DNA of 64,000 nt from Tamarix chinensis (GCA_030549775.1 CM060177.1:94236236-94300235), one strand, 5' to 3'. Shown: positions 22,636-35,195, counted from the stretch's first letter. Program-made: numbers and translations. Notes: generated by a model not told the origin, from the letters alone.

Positions 22636-22960
22636 ATGGCCAGGAGTTGGGGTGCCCTAGAGACCGATCCACCGGTGAATAATAGTGGCCAGGAGCATTC
22701 TATCCTGCATGTTTTTGGTCCACCAGCTATAATAGTGGGGGATTATGTGATTAACAAACCAAACCTAATGATTTTAAACTATAGAAAGACACTATCTACT
22801 TATAGTGAACCACCATGAGAGTCGGAGCCAGACCGATCTACCGGGGAATAATAATGGCCAAGTTCATTGTACCTTGGAGACCGATCCATCAGCAAATAAT
22901 AGTGGCCAAGAGTGTTTTGTCCTGCATGTTTTTTCGATCCACTAGCTATAATAGTGGGGT
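22636..22960. repeat. LTR minisatellite of copy B, right part
   Basis: Units of GACCGATCCACCGGTGAATA followed by ATAGTGGCCAGGAGCATT and a spacer ending ATAATAGTGGGG. These are the inverse of the units at 8633-8985. The hAT target duplication lies within this array. Confidence 0.75.
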
Positions 22961-23648
22961 CTCGTACTCACATGGATTGATAGTAAGCATGGTGTGAAAT
23001 GAGTATACTAACCAAAGATCTAAATAATAATCCTAATCGGACTATAACATGACCTTTACAAATTTTATTGCTTGTATGTTTATCTGTATAATCATGCTTG
23101 TATTATATGATTTCTGTGTATGGCCTTAGCTGCATGGTTACCTTGTTCACTACGTAGTGTACTGACCACCCATTCCATGGATGTTGTTCATTCCCACAAG
23201 CAGAGGGCCCTGCTAAGTTTGTGCAGGTAGGAAACACCATCTTCGATCCCTATGATACTTATGAGGCATCGGGTGGGGCTGAGAGTTGATATTTGGACTT
23301 GGCCTGGGGACCCGAGAGTGACGTTAGCCGGATTATCTTTTACTTCAGTTTACCTATGTATTGTTTTATTTTATTTTCATTCTATCGTATTGTACCCTTT
23401 TACCCTTCGTGGGAACTTTGATTAAGTACTTTATTGGGTTGTATAACTTTTAACACACGCTATGTTTTCCGTGTTATGAGTATTTCAGTTTTATCTTTGT
23501 CTTAAGTTGCTTAATATTCTTATGAAATTATCCTTAGCCTTGTGGTTGGTAGGGGGTCAAGCTTGTACCGATCACGGTGGTAGCACCCCTTGCTTGTGTT
23601 TGTTTTAATTAAACGAAAATTTTCAACTATACTTTTAGGGGTGTTACA

Positions 23649-24331
23649 GATGGTATTATTGTCTTCCAGATATTGCACATGCTCACTTTTTTTCTAGTAA
23701 TTGATGGAAATTGATTAGAATAAAGTACGTGTGACCCAGGTATCACGACCATATATGTAGATAATTGACATATTATTTATTGGATCATCTTAGTTTAGTC
23801 GATTAAAAACCTAGGAATCTCAATGTCTCTACACATATGGGTCCACATCTAATTAGACATATAAATACCAAATACTTTAAACTTAAGTTGATTACTTTTA
23901 TACAATCTTAACTTATACAACAACCCATAATTTGTTTCATTTACACATAAGTCCAACCTTGGATAAAATAACCAAATGAGTTTAATATTTTTGTCATTAT
24001 GAAAATATTTATATGACCAATCTTGTCCGTCAATCACACCAATAGGATCAAATCGGCTTTTGTCACATTTCTTTATAACTAAACCTTCAATAGTCATATA
24101 TGTGGATATAACTAAATGACATGGATTAAGTTGTGGATGTGTATCATGGAAATGTCATGTAATGTGATCTTAACATGGCTATTTCCAAATAGTCCACTTA
24201 TTCCTTAATGAGATCAAAATTTATTGTAATCAAAGTGTGATTAACTTTAAAACCTTATTGTGCACAAAAAATAACTGTTAAATAACATAATAACCAAATT
24301 GTGTATATATCAAGAAAACACAAGAATTACA
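23649..24331 (-). mobile_element. Ty1/copia 3' LTR, inner part
   Basis: Resumes the copia LTR after copy B, matching 30590-30905. On the minus strand the LTR start is TGTAATTCTTGTG at 24331, preceded by the purine tract GTAGTGGGAGTT (24332-24343). That arrangement is the usual copia polypurine tract and 3' LTR start. With 7340-7477 the LTR would be about 0.8 kb. Confidence 0.6.
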
Positions 24332-24914
24332 AACTCCCACTACATCTAACCATCCTTATTAAACAAAGCACCCATTAGAGTAATATGCACATAAAACCAA
24401 ATGGGTGCTACTTTATTAGTAAGTGGATCCATGATGATGGAGTTTAGAAAAATGTGTTTGATAGACATTTATACACTCTGAACCCTTTATTTAACAACTA
24501 GAAACCTTTTGTCAATATACATTAACTTAATTGAGTTTTCATTATTATTGGAATACTACACTGCCAATTTATTGTCACATAAAAAAAGTGGTATTCTAAT
24601 ATCATCCATTATATGTAGCCATGTAACAAAATTTTGTAGCCATATTACATGACTAGATGCCAACATGCTACAATTTTTTTTCCTATAATGTCAATAGATA
24701 AAGGTAGCCTGAAGAAGATCTAATACTATGATGACATCCAACTATATCAAATCATAATACTATATGATCTCTAAATAATCTAATTTTCTATATGTGAGCA
24801 TGCAACCTTATGTCATACATTTTCTTAAATATCTTATAGCCCCTTTGGCTGCACCTAATGATTTATACTAGGGTGTCTTAAATATCTACCTAGCATTCCA
24901 ACAATGAATATTAT
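24332..24914 (-). pseudogene. Ty1/copia RNase H region remnant
   Basis: Minus-strand reading with many stops still shows the order of the copia RT/RNase H end: LGRYL, AKGAIRYLRKCM, LTYRKLDYLEII, a run of degraded residues, NFVTWLHIMDDI and CDNKLAV. It lies just upstream of the polypurine tract and 3' LTR, as expected, and is cut at 24914/24915 by LTR copy C. Strongly decayed and non-functional. Confidence 0.6.
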
Positions 24915-25743
24915 TAAAATACCCCAAAACCCTAATTTCGAGAATTATGGCTAACTAAGAATTTACTAGAAAAATTAATTAAATAAATTATTTTATTAAA
25001 ATAAGAGGGAGTAACTAGGATAAAATCAAGAGGAAATTTATAAATAATTTAATTGGAAAAATTAGGGTTTTTTGCTAATTAAAATGGAATTTAGGAAAAA
25101 TCTCTCAAAATTCTAAATTAACCTAAAAGGGAATTTAATTATTATTTTATTAAAATATTATTATTTTTAAATATCCCAAAATACCAAAATATTTTAAATA
25201 TCCCAACCCACCTATTTTCCTTTTTCCTTTTTCCTTTTTTCCTCTCTTCTTCCTTTTCTTTCATTTTTCTTCTTTTCCACTTCCTTCTTCTTTTCCTTTT
25301 TTCCTTCCCTCCCCGACCTAGGCCAGGCCAGCCCTGCGGCCCAATTCCCCTCCTTTCCTCCTGCATGGCCCAGGCCCGCACTACACCCTTTCTTCTTTTT
25401 TCCCCAACCGGTCTTGTTCCCCCTTTCTTTTCTTTCTTCCTTTTCTTCCTTGACCCCCCGGTCCAGCCTTCTTCTTCTTCTTCCCCAAGGCATGACCTGC
25501 AACCTCGTCTTCCACCAACCACCACCGTACGTCATGCTTTCCCTCCCTCACCCATCGTTTTATTTCCCCATTTTGACCCAACCAACCTCCTCTCCTCTCA
25601 CGCGTGCCCTGCCCTTTTCTTTTCTCCTCTCCCCTCGACCTAACTACCCCTACCATGGCAGACCTACGCTACCTACCAACGTGCCTGGAACCTATACCCC
25701 CCTATTGTCATCTTCCCCTTGTCATTTCCCCCTCCAATTGGCC

Positions 25744-25751
25744 TATAAATA
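25744..25751 (+). promoter_or_regulatory. TATA box of LTR copy C
   Basis: TATAAATA, aligned in all family copies. It lies about 830 bp from the LTR 5' end. Confidence 0.55.
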
Positions 25752-26399
25752 CCCTTAGGCAGCCTTGATCGAGCCTTTATTTTTGCAACCCAGAAATTTC
25801 CCCCTTTGTGCCATCTCCCAATCAGATAACCGCCCTATTGCCGCCGCCCAGCACCGCCGCCCGAGCCACCTACAAAACTGCCCCCGCATCACCCTCTACC
25901 CAACTGTACCTCCCTCCTCCCTCGATTTGCCCTGCACAAGCCACCCTAGCGGTGCAAAGTTCCCCTCCCGATCAGCCCCTCATCAACCCCCGCCGCCCTT
26001 CGCACCACCATCCACCACCACTCCTGCCATGACCACCACCCCTTACACCTCCCAAAAGCACTTGCAGACCTTCCTCTACCTTTACTTACCCTCCTTTTCC
26101 CCTTCCTCCCTCTCATCCTCCTTTCTCCTCCCTCCACCATCTTCGGCCACCACACCCGTCATCGTGTGCCGCCACCTTTGGCTGCACCACCACCTTCATT
26201 CCACCCCTCTACACTTGAGGCACCCACCACCACCTCAATCACCCCCTCATTCCCTTTCCTCTAGCCTATACCACCATCTCTCCACCTCTCTTCTCCCTCC
26301 ACCACCGTCGATGCTGCCACCATCCCTAGGTGGTACTCTAACCTTCACAACCCCTAAACCCATTTTATTCAAGTATTAGCTATTTTTAGTAGTATTAAT

Positions 26400-26409
26400 G
26401 GTATTATCC

Positions 26410-26451
<42 letters not shown>

Positions 26452-26569
26452 CTACTACTTAACCTTACTTCAGAATTTTCCTAACCAATAATAATAATAT
26501 TATTATTATTATTAATGGCCTACAACTTTAGTGTTATTATGATTATGATTATTATTATTATTACTACCC

Positions 26570-26600
<31 letters not shown>

Positions 26601-26982
26601 TACTACTACTACTACTACTATTATTAATGCTAGCTCTGGCCTATTGTTATTACCTTATTATGGTAAATATTTGAACTATTATATTACTATTACCATTTCG
26701 ATTATTATTATTATTATTAGTATTATTCTTAACATTACTATTATTGTTATTGTTATTATTATTATTATTATTATTATTGATACTAGATTTGGCATATTAT
26801 CATTTTGTTGCTATAAAAGAAGAATACTCAAACCTTAATATTATTATTATTATTTATTATTCAAATATTGTTAACATTATTCCTAATGCCTTTATTATTA
26901 ACATTGTTACTATAGTATTATTATTATTACTATTATTATTATGGTAAGAATATTCGAACCCTTATATTATCATTATTTCAAA

Positions 26983-27062
<80 letters not shown>

Positions 27063-27300
27063 TTATTATTATTATCATCCTTAGCAATATTAGTATTTTG
27101 TTAGTATTACTATTATTATATTGTTATTTTATCCCTAACCCTATTATTAGCCTTAGCCTTAAAAATACTAGGGTTTCTATTACTAGGAGTATTAGTATTA
27201 CTATTATTAATATCAATATTTTTACTATAACTAGTGTTAGTACTATTATTAGAATAAATAAAGATATTAGATTTAATAATATAAATATGGCTATAAATAT
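26400..27300. repeat. Triplet-repeat block in copy C with long (TAC)n
   Basis: ATT/TTA triplets dominate. An uninterrupted (TAC)n tract of about 26 units lies at 26984-27062, followed by a short (TAT)n tract. It is the same position in the LTR as the blocks in copies A and B. Confidence 0.9.
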
Positions 27301-28589
27301 TGACATAAATCTATTTTGACTAGTAATAATCTAGTAGGCTAACTTAAGGATAAAAACCCTATTTTTCACTTGTAAAGTTTCCTTTAATAATATTAACCCT
27401 AATCTTAGAATAAAATAGGAAATAATAGTATTTTTGGTAGGAGGGAAACTAATCCTTAGTTTTTTCCTCTTATAGGTGAAACCAGTCAAACCCTAAGGAG
27501 GCGGTGCTCCAAGACCGGTGTCGTATTAGGTAAGGATGTAGCTAAGGCCTTATGTGTGCTATGTGTCTTATATGCCTTGTATGCCATGTATAATGATATG
27601 TTGTGTATCTTGTGCTATTGTTATAATTTTTTATGTGTAGCACAGCTTGGAGTTGAGGTATGCTCTTATATTCTCTTATGGCATGTGTACAATATGTTTG
27701 TGTTGTGAATTGTGATGTGATATGGCCCTTTTAGGACATGCATGCTAGGATAATTAATGTAGTGATATGGGGTGGAAGGATGAAAAAGGAAAAATGGGGA
27801 AGTGAGTGGACCAAGGGGAAGTAAGTTGACTAAGGAGAAATAAGTTGACCAAGGAATGAGGGATTGACCTAAATATCTCATGATCCATGAGAGGAAGAAT
27901 AAAAGGGGACTGTAAGCAAAATAAAGTGGATGAACTTTATATGGAAGAATATAAGGTTTACATGGGAGCATCTAGGGTTGTATGGGAGAATCTAGGGTTT
28001 TGCATGAAAACTTTGAGGATTTGCATAGGATGGATAAAGTCCGCATGGGAGTGAACTTTACATATAGAAAGTTACCTTAGGGTGTGAGGAAGGTAATGGA
28101 AGAGTTGTTTAGGTGATTGGAGGCTTTCAGTGAAAATAGTACGTGGAACAGTATAAGGGTGCATAGGAGACCAAGCTACGGTTTGGGAGGAAACCCTAAT
28201 CTAAGAAGGTGGTAAAAAGAAAAAATAAATGAGGTGGATGGAGTATGAGATGAGGATGGAGGATTGGCATGTGTGAGGCAAGCATGGGTATCATGGGAAA
28301 GCAAGAGTGGAAGGTGAGAGATGGTGGGGTGACAGGTGGAAAGGAGGATGCTAGGGTTTGGTGTGGCCACCTAGGGTTTCGTGGTCACAAGTGTATTTGG
28401 GGGAGTAACGTGAGATGATGGTTGAATCTAAGGGTTGTGATGTGTGAGGTGTTAAAACAGTTTGGATTGTGTGAGGCAGAGAAGTATGGGCTACATAGGC
28501 CCAAATTAGGGTTTTCTAGAGGAAACCCGAGGGAAGACTATGAATGGGCTTAGTGGTGTTAGGTAGTGGGCCTTGACCTACACACCTAG

Positions 28590-29364
28590 TGATGTAGGAG
28601 CATACATTGAACATAATGATTGTCATGTTCATTCTAATTCTCAAGTTATTCTTGTAGGTATGTTACATATTTACAAGAAGATGATGTTCATACACATTGA
28701 TGTGTACAAGTATTCCAAGGCATGAAAGGCTATGACATACATGGGATGATATGTTACAACAAGAGATAAAGTGATGATATTCATTATTTGTATAAACTTG
28801 TTGTAAACCCTAACCCTAAGTATATTTTATGTAAGTTAGGGTATGGCTATAATTTCATTATGTATCTTAGTCTATTGCATAGCTTTGTAATATTAATCAT
28901 TAGTATCATTTAACCAATGATATTATGCTTTGGATTAAGGTTAATATGGGCTTAATTCAACCATGATTAATGGGCTTAATTAAGGGACTAAACTCAAATG
29001 GTTTAAGCTAGTCACCACCGAGCTTATTCCTTTCTCCTATATATACCCTTTTGTACGCAACATTTGTATGCAGAATATTGAATGAAAATTTAGATCAAAC
29101 TTTGAGCAAGATAGCTAACTTCTAATCCTCCCTTTTGGGTTTACATTGAGAAAGGAAGATCCGGGATAATCCTTCCTCAAAACTATCTTAAATCTCAACA
29201 TATTTGAATGGTATACAAATATGTAGAGTACCTTCAACGTGTATCTTCAATTTCTTCGTCATAATCCACCAAATCACTTCATTTCTTTTGCATTAGATCG
29301 TGGGTGACAGCTTCTATTAAAAAATTTTATCCAACCTTCCGTTACTTTGATATAAACCACATCA
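28590..29364 (+). mobile_element. 775-bp gypsy LTR (same family as 43737 and 63358)
   Basis: Begins TGATGTAGGAGCATA and ends CCACATCA. The length of 775 bp equals that of the solo LTR at 43737-44511, and the general layout resembles that LTR and 63358-64000. It is followed by TTGGCATCAAAGC, resembling a tRNA-Met primer-binding site with two changes, so this looks like a 5' LTR whose internal region has been lost. It abuts truncated copy C on the left and has no matching target duplication. Confidence 0.6.
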
Positions 29365-30430
29365 TTTTTGGCATCAAAGCTTCATTTGTTTGAAGCTGAT
29401 ACAACAAGTGATTTTGGTCGACCTAAAATTGTGTTGTGTTCTTTCACTAAGAAATCCATGGCTACTCCACCATTTCTTTTAATTCTTGATTCTTGATGAA
29501 CTTATTTAATTGTTCTTGAAGTTCTTGCTCGAATTTCTTGCAATCTTGCAATGATCTTGTTGCATTTTCCCTCAACTTTCCACATAAAATACCAACAGAG
29601 TTCGAACGTCCAGCAGCACCAGTTTAGTTCGTCTGTTTGCAACGATCGTGTGTGCCTCTCCAGCACTTGATTTCTATTGTATTCTACTCTCTATTAGTGT
29701 GTGATCAAGTGTATAACAATCCCTTTCCAGTTCTCTTCGTGCAAGCAAGCAGAAAAGCTTCAAAGTGTTCGGCATCCCTAGACAATTCTCAATCGCCCGA
29801 AACAGACCTAGAACTTTTAAAAGAAATATCAAGTTTTATTAGTAATTAATCTATCATTAATTACCAAATATTACCAATGAATTGATTGTACAACCCACCA
29901 TCTTTTCCTCCTTTCTTTTATTGAAAAAATAATAATGTAAAAGAAGACATGTAGCTCTGTCTGTTACACAAAGTAAAAGTAGAGACTGATCACCATTCGA
30001 CTTTCAAAACTACCAAACCTAGCCCCAACTTCCCCTAGGCCATCACTACCACTGCCCCAATGTTAGCGGTCACTAAAAACCAATGAAACCAAATTAGGGG
30101 CTAAATTTAGTGTGGTGGGACTAAATCTAACAAAAAAAATATCAAAGAAATCAAACGAAAAAATAAAATAAATTAGATAAGTAATTTCAATTACTAAACA
30201 AGACAAAAACAATTCGGTCACAATTTCAAGTCAATTGAATAGCTATGGCGCCAATGAATCAGCAACATGAATCGAAAGAATAAATTTGACCAATCGATAA
30301 CGGCTCAAACAAGGCAATAAACAATAGAAAAAACTAAATCCATGTATCTAATCAAATTAGATTAATTAAAAATTAAAACAAAATAATTAAAATAAGTAAT
30401 ATAAAATTAAATCGTGATGAATCAAGCATA
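29365..30430. other. Retroelement leader remnants, no clear gene
   Basis: Starts with a degraded primer-binding-site-like sequence of the LTR at 28590 and ends at the copia primer-binding site. A short + frame (29637-29849, ending QASRKASKCSASLDNSQSPE) has protein-like composition but I cannot assign it. The copia gag, integrase and RT coding expected between here and 24914 is absent, so a large part of that element is deleted. Confidence 0.45.
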
Positions 30431-30447
30431 CATGCTCTGATATCAAT
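30431..30447 (-). other. Copia primer-binding site
   Basis: Minus strand reads ATTGATATCAGAGCATG, immediately after the LTR end at 30448. It matches the initiator-methionine tRNA type site (TGGTATCAGAGC) with one change and fixes the element's orientation as minus. Confidence 0.65.
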
Positions 30448-30905
30448 TGATGAAATTTATCTGATAGGATCATATGTTAATTCATCAAAAATAATAACCA
30501 AAATAAATATGTGAAAGCATACCTAAATCTTTACAAATGATTGATTGTATTACCATCAAATATCTAGTGAGATTCAAATGAATAGTATTGTGGTATTCCA
30601 AATCATGCAAATGCTCACTTGTCTCTAACGATTGATAAGAATCAATTAGAATGAATTATGTGTGACCTAGGGACCATGATCATATATATATATATACACA
30701 TAACTGATCTATTGTATATCGGATCATCCTAGCCTGGTCCATCAACAACCTAGGACTCCCAATGTCTCCACACATATGGGTCCACATCCAATTAAAAATA
30801 TTAAGACAAAATACTTTAAATTTAATTTGATCACTTTTATACAAGCTTATCTTATTAAACAACTCACAATTTGTATTTTTCACATATAAGTACAACCTTG
30901 TATAA
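30448..30905 (-). mobile_element. Ty1/copia 5' LTR, truncated
   Basis: Starts TGATGAAATTTATCTGATAGG like 7340 and aligns with 7340-7477 followed by 23654-23969. It therefore represents the LTR without the copy-B insertion. Similarity stops near 30905, so its outer half is missing. Confidence 0.65.
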
Positions 30906-30918
30906 AAACTAAACATGC

Positions 30919-33685
30919 ATTGTGTGTGAAGTGGGCAAAATAAGTTGAGTAACTAGGCCAAATTTTTGTAAGTAAGTTAGAGGGAGTAGGGTGGGTATTT
31001 TAGGTAATATTTTTCATATAGTATTAGGCTTGATTTCTAAATAGAAGCCCCATACATTAATATTAGCAACCTAAGGAAATTAGCTCAGTTAGTATAAATG
31101 AAAAAATAATAACGTACATGGAACACTTAATATAAAAGTAGCATGTTATTGAGGCCACAAACCTGCCAACCTAGTTCCTTAACCAACTTAAAAGCTTTTG
31201 TGATTGAAAAATTAATGGATTCCAACTCACTGGCAACTCTACTCATTTGTTTATTCTAGACATATAGTCATACATAGAGTTAAAAAAGGATAAAAAGTAT
31301 CTAGCAGTTGGATATTGATCATTTATATTGTTCTTTTATTGGTTTTCCATCTATCATTTTCTCAAAATAAGGTGTTGAATGTCAATTTATCTTCTAATGA
31401 TAATTGAAGTATTTTTCTTATTGAAATTCAAACAATTAACAAAGAGAAGAAGGCAGTGAATAAAACTGAGGCTTGTTGTGTCACTATAAAGAAATTTTTG
31501 GCAATAGTGGAGCAAGTTTTGGCTTCGCAACCTAATGATGGAGAAAAAATTACAACGGAAAGATGAATTGATAATGCAAACAAATCTCTCTATTTTTTTT
31601 TTACATTGAAGAGGTGATCCATATCCAAGTTATGAGCAATAACAATTAGCCCTTGAAATAATTTGTCATCATTTAGGAGTTAATATACACAAGTGAGGGT
31701 GTGGGTGTGGGCATAGTGTTTGATTTTTTATCTATTATTGTGTAGCTTAAATTGATTCAAATATGTATAATACTTATATATAAGGATTACAATAACTTTC
31801 TATTGCTTTAATTTAGTTTTGATTTTGCAATGTAGGAAGTTAAAATTAGTCATCGTTTATCTAAGAACCTGATACAAGTATTGTACATATGATTTGATAG
31901 TCACCATGGTTGGGAATTAGAATTATTGATGAACTTAATATCAAATAAGAAAGGACCTACCAATGTTCCAATAGCTTAGTGGAAACAATTAGCTAGGTTT
32001 CAAACATTGTAACATCTGCATCATCTATCTTCTTAAAATCATGAATATATGGATATAGCTTAGCTATACAGCAATAAGAAAATATATATTGAAATAACCT
32101 TGATTTGGAATGTATTATTCTATGACTATAAGGAAATATAAATTAAAATAACATTGATAAAATATGCCATTAGTTGCAATTTTAGCCTATGTTGATGTCC
32201 TATATTGACCTTACATTAAGTTAAATTAATACCATTTGGAAAATAAAAGAGAAATACTGACATACCTATATAGCATATGCGTAAAGAACTGATGTTGTGT
32301 AAGGGGAAATTTGCATAAAATTGCCGCTCCTTATTCTTTAGGGCATGAGATATTACTATTCCTCTTATCTTGGAGCATGAGGTTCAACAACAAATTCTTA
32401 AGAGATTCACTAGGATGCCACAAAACTCTAGGGAAGATTTGCTAAGAAGTTGTGCAGTATAGTAGGAGATGCTGGAAAAGAAATGTGGTTAGGAGAGTTG
32501 GGCAAGGGGAAGTTAGTATATTCATTACATAATATTTTTTGTATAGTAATCAATGTTTTCCAAACAACACCACCCAAAAAAAGGTGTTATTTGGATATTA
32601 GAAACTTTAGCTTTAAATAATTTAATTTACATTTTTTAATTTAATTTGATACCATTAGTAGAGACAACAAAGTGCAATGAACAACACTATAATTATAGAA
32701 TGACTAATGAAATAACTCACTATTAGTAGCGTACATATCATACATTATTCCACATACTGCCCATACAAACTTACCAATGGTTATACCAACACTTTGTTTG
32801 AGCATATAAACATTAATTTCAGACTTTCAAATGTATATTCAACCAAGTAACAATGAATTAGAAAAAATTTAACAAGCTAAACTATGGTAAAGTTGAGTTC
32901 ATATCTTTATTAAAATTAGCAATGGAACAATGCAAGTAACACTAGCTAAGGAGTAGGAGAAACATGATAAGTAGCATGTGTTGCTCACACTAGTATGTAA
33001 GAATAATGTACACTACTCACACTCATCCGCAAAGCTTGACTAAATGCGAGTAGTGTATGTAGTTTGTGCACACTTATTTTTCTAAATAGTAAATTTATGT
33101 TCACCTAAATCATCAATGATACCATTACCTTTATCTAACAATCACGACCTAAAATCATATCACATTATTAAAAATCACAAGATAATAAATAAAAATAAAG
33201 CTTAATAAAAGTTATAGTAAATAATAAAAATCAAAGAGGAGGATAATAATCTAATTTATGAGAATCGAAGCATATCCAAACACATAACATTAAATGAACT
33301 CAAGGAGAACTGAAATTAATATTATACTTTTGACAAAGATCTAGTCTTCTTAATCATCGGTGAAAAATTACTTGGTTGTTGAAAAGGAAAAAATAATCAT
33401 GGATCGAAACATTTTAAGAATTGAAAGATGAATATTCTAAAATAAAATAAAAAAGATGATATGCATTGATATTTTTGTGCACACTTTTAATCTTCTTATT
33501 TCTTGATAATTTTCATTATAAATGATTATAAAAATAAGAATGATTTTTAATTAATAAAGAGTTAATTAAGATGTACTAATAATTTATACATTTTTCCATC
33601 ATCCTAAATGGCACATCAATGTTGTTCGTCATTGTATATACTTCAAGAATATACCCCGTGTGTCCTATAATAGTAAGCTAATTTA
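30919..33685. other. Intergenic stretch, nothing recognised
   Basis: AT-rich, without an open frame of coding character, a recognisable element end or an RNA gene. Weakly protein-like snippets near 31440-31560 could not be assigned. Confidence 0.5.
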
Positions 33686-34072
33686 GTGTTTGTTTGGTAA
33701 CCTTATTTTTTATTTGATATGATTCGAATAATAATATAGGTGAAGTAATAATAATATTTGATAAATGTATCTTATTTATGTATAAAAATTATTAAAATAA
33801 TAACAATATTTGACAACTTATCTAATATAAAATAAATTGATATACGTTAACAATTTTGATTATTTTTTATTTAATAAATAATGATCTATAAGTATACTTA
33901 ATAAGGATATAAAGGTAATAATATATAATAATAATTTAAATAGTTTGACCTACTCATAAACCAATAATATATAATAGATAATATAGATAATGAATATAAA
34001 AATAATATGCAAAACAAACTACATAAAATAATAATAATAATAAAGATGATGTATGTCTTACCAAACACACAC
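33686..34072. mobile_element. MITE-like element
   Basis: About 390 bp, very AT-rich, with inverted ends GTGTTTGTTTGGTAA on the left and TTACCAAACACACAC on the right (one or two differences). It is flanked by TTTA on each side. The size, ends and short AT-rich duplication resemble Tourist/PIF-Harbinger MITEs. No coding capacity. Confidence 0.6.
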
Positions 34073-34727
34073 TTTAAGTTTAATGCTCGTTATCGTTTAA
34101 ATTAATTTGTTTTAGAGGAACTTATACTCTGTACTATGCAATTTGAACTAATAAAAGTGATACAATAGGAAATAAAAAATAAATACGTAAACAGACCTAT
34201 ATTTTAAGCCACACTAGCGGCCAAAAAAAAAATTCCAGCCTTTTGATATGGAACTTGATAGAGTACTCTAGTAGCTGCACCGGATATCGGACCATATCCG
34301 GAAGCATCAAATACTGCAATGTTTCAGCATGAATGATTTTGCGAGATTTTGGATTTTGTGAATGTCAGCACTCGTGATTCTGATTCAGGATTTAAGGAGT
34401 AGCATCACGGTTAAATTTGCAGATAACTACGAGAAAAGGGCCAATTCTTTTTTCTCTCTTTTTTTTAAATAGCAGCTCTGGGTTGCTCAAAAGTTCGAGT
34501 AATCTTATAAATTAGTCAGGCAGAAAACTACGAACAAGGAGGAAATATTCTAGTATGCCGGGTTAAACAGAGAATTTACACAGGCATGCAGGAATCAGCT
34601 TCATGAGCTAGGCAATCTCTCGCTATTACAGGTAAACACAAACTGAAACAATCTTAAGATATAAGTCAGCTGGTAAAAATTAAAATCAGTTCGACAACAA
34701 ATGACATAAAGACCATCCCGTCAGGCA

Positions 34728-35195
34728 CTATTTAGCATCACTGCTGGCTCCTCCGCTCCCACTGAGAAAATCAGCTGCAAATTTATCATCTTCTGCTTTC
34801 TGAGAGCCCTGATTTTGTGAACTTGATGCCTGACTTTCAGATTCCTCTCCTTTTTGGGCAGTCATATCTTGAGATGTATCAGTTTGAGTTACCGGCTTGT
34901 GCATAGCATCAGATGAATGAGCATTCGACTCGTGCATGATAACAGATGAATGAGCATCTGGCTCGTGCACAACAACAGATGAATGAGAATCCAAATTGGA
35001 TTCTTTCGGCGGCTGTGGATCAGGTTGTTCAGAAACATCCATTTTCTCAAATTTTGAGATAACTACATGAAGTTCATCATGAAGATGCAGAGCCTCGAAA
35101 AGCAAACTCTCATCATCTGTTGTAGTTTCTACTATCCTTTGAAGAGCAGGCTGAGACTCCTTACATTTCTCTAGCAAGCTAATTGTCAGATCATC
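34728..35195 (-). CDS. TOL: TOL exon 3 (end of GAT domain and acidic tail)
   Basis: Begins [11 protein letters not shown] after the acceptor TTGCAG and ends SGGASSDAK plus stop. Contains two near-copies of a HSSV-M/V-HE unit. The intron to exon 2 is 35196-35729 (534 bp). It carries an incidental open frame that is not coding. Confidence 0.88.
   Translation of the reverse strand, partial: DDLTISLLEKCKESQPALQRIVETTTDDESLLFEALHLHDELHVVISKFEKMDVSEQPDPQPPKESNLDSHSSVVVHEPDAHSSVIMHESNAHSSDAMHKPVTQTDTSQDMTAQKGEESESQASSSQNQGSQKAEDDKFAADFLSGSGGASSDAK

Larger units (their letters stand above)
7478..23648 (+). mobile_element. Giant solo LTR copy B (Tekay/Del-like gypsy) with nested insertions
   Basis: Begins TGAAATACCCC and ends GGGGTGTTACA. 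Flanks are AATGG (7473-7477) and GATGG (23649-23653), a 5-bp target duplication with one difference. The paralogous copia LTR at 30448-30905 gives the empty site. Subtracting copy A (7927-12842 plus TSD) and the hAT element (15700-22635 plus TSD) leaves about 4.3 kb. That residue holds a TATA box (13274), a C-rich leader, a triplet-repeat block, a GGTGAATTAAG...CCCTAAGGAGGCG block and a terminal minisatellite. No gag or pol was found, so it is a solo LTR. The family attribution rests on the TG...GTGTTACA ends and general knowledge of chromovirus LTRs. Confidence 0.75.
24915..28589 (+). mobile_element. Giant LTR copy C, 3'-truncated
   Basis: Begins TTAAAATACCCCAAAACCC, nearly collinear with the start of copy B (7478). 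It continues through the TATA box (25744), C-rich leader (25800-26340), triplet block (26400-27300) and the GGAGGGAAACTAATCC...CCCTAAGGAGGCG block (27440-27500) up to a point matching copy B at about 15470. It then stops where a different LTR begins (28590). The terminal minisatellite and GTGTTACA end are missing. It interrupts the copia RNase H region. Long Pro/Ser-rich reading frames in the leader (25414-26379) are composition effects. Confidence 0.7.

Noticed and set aside
25142..26379. Overlapping open frames up to 204 codons on both strands
   Set aside because: Same LTR leader in copy C. Pro/Ser/Leu-rich on one strand and Lys/Gly/Arg-rich on the other, with no domain. Not conserved as a protein in copies A and B.
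26515..27319. Poly-Ile/Thr/Leu frames
   Set aside because: Triplet repeats in copy C.
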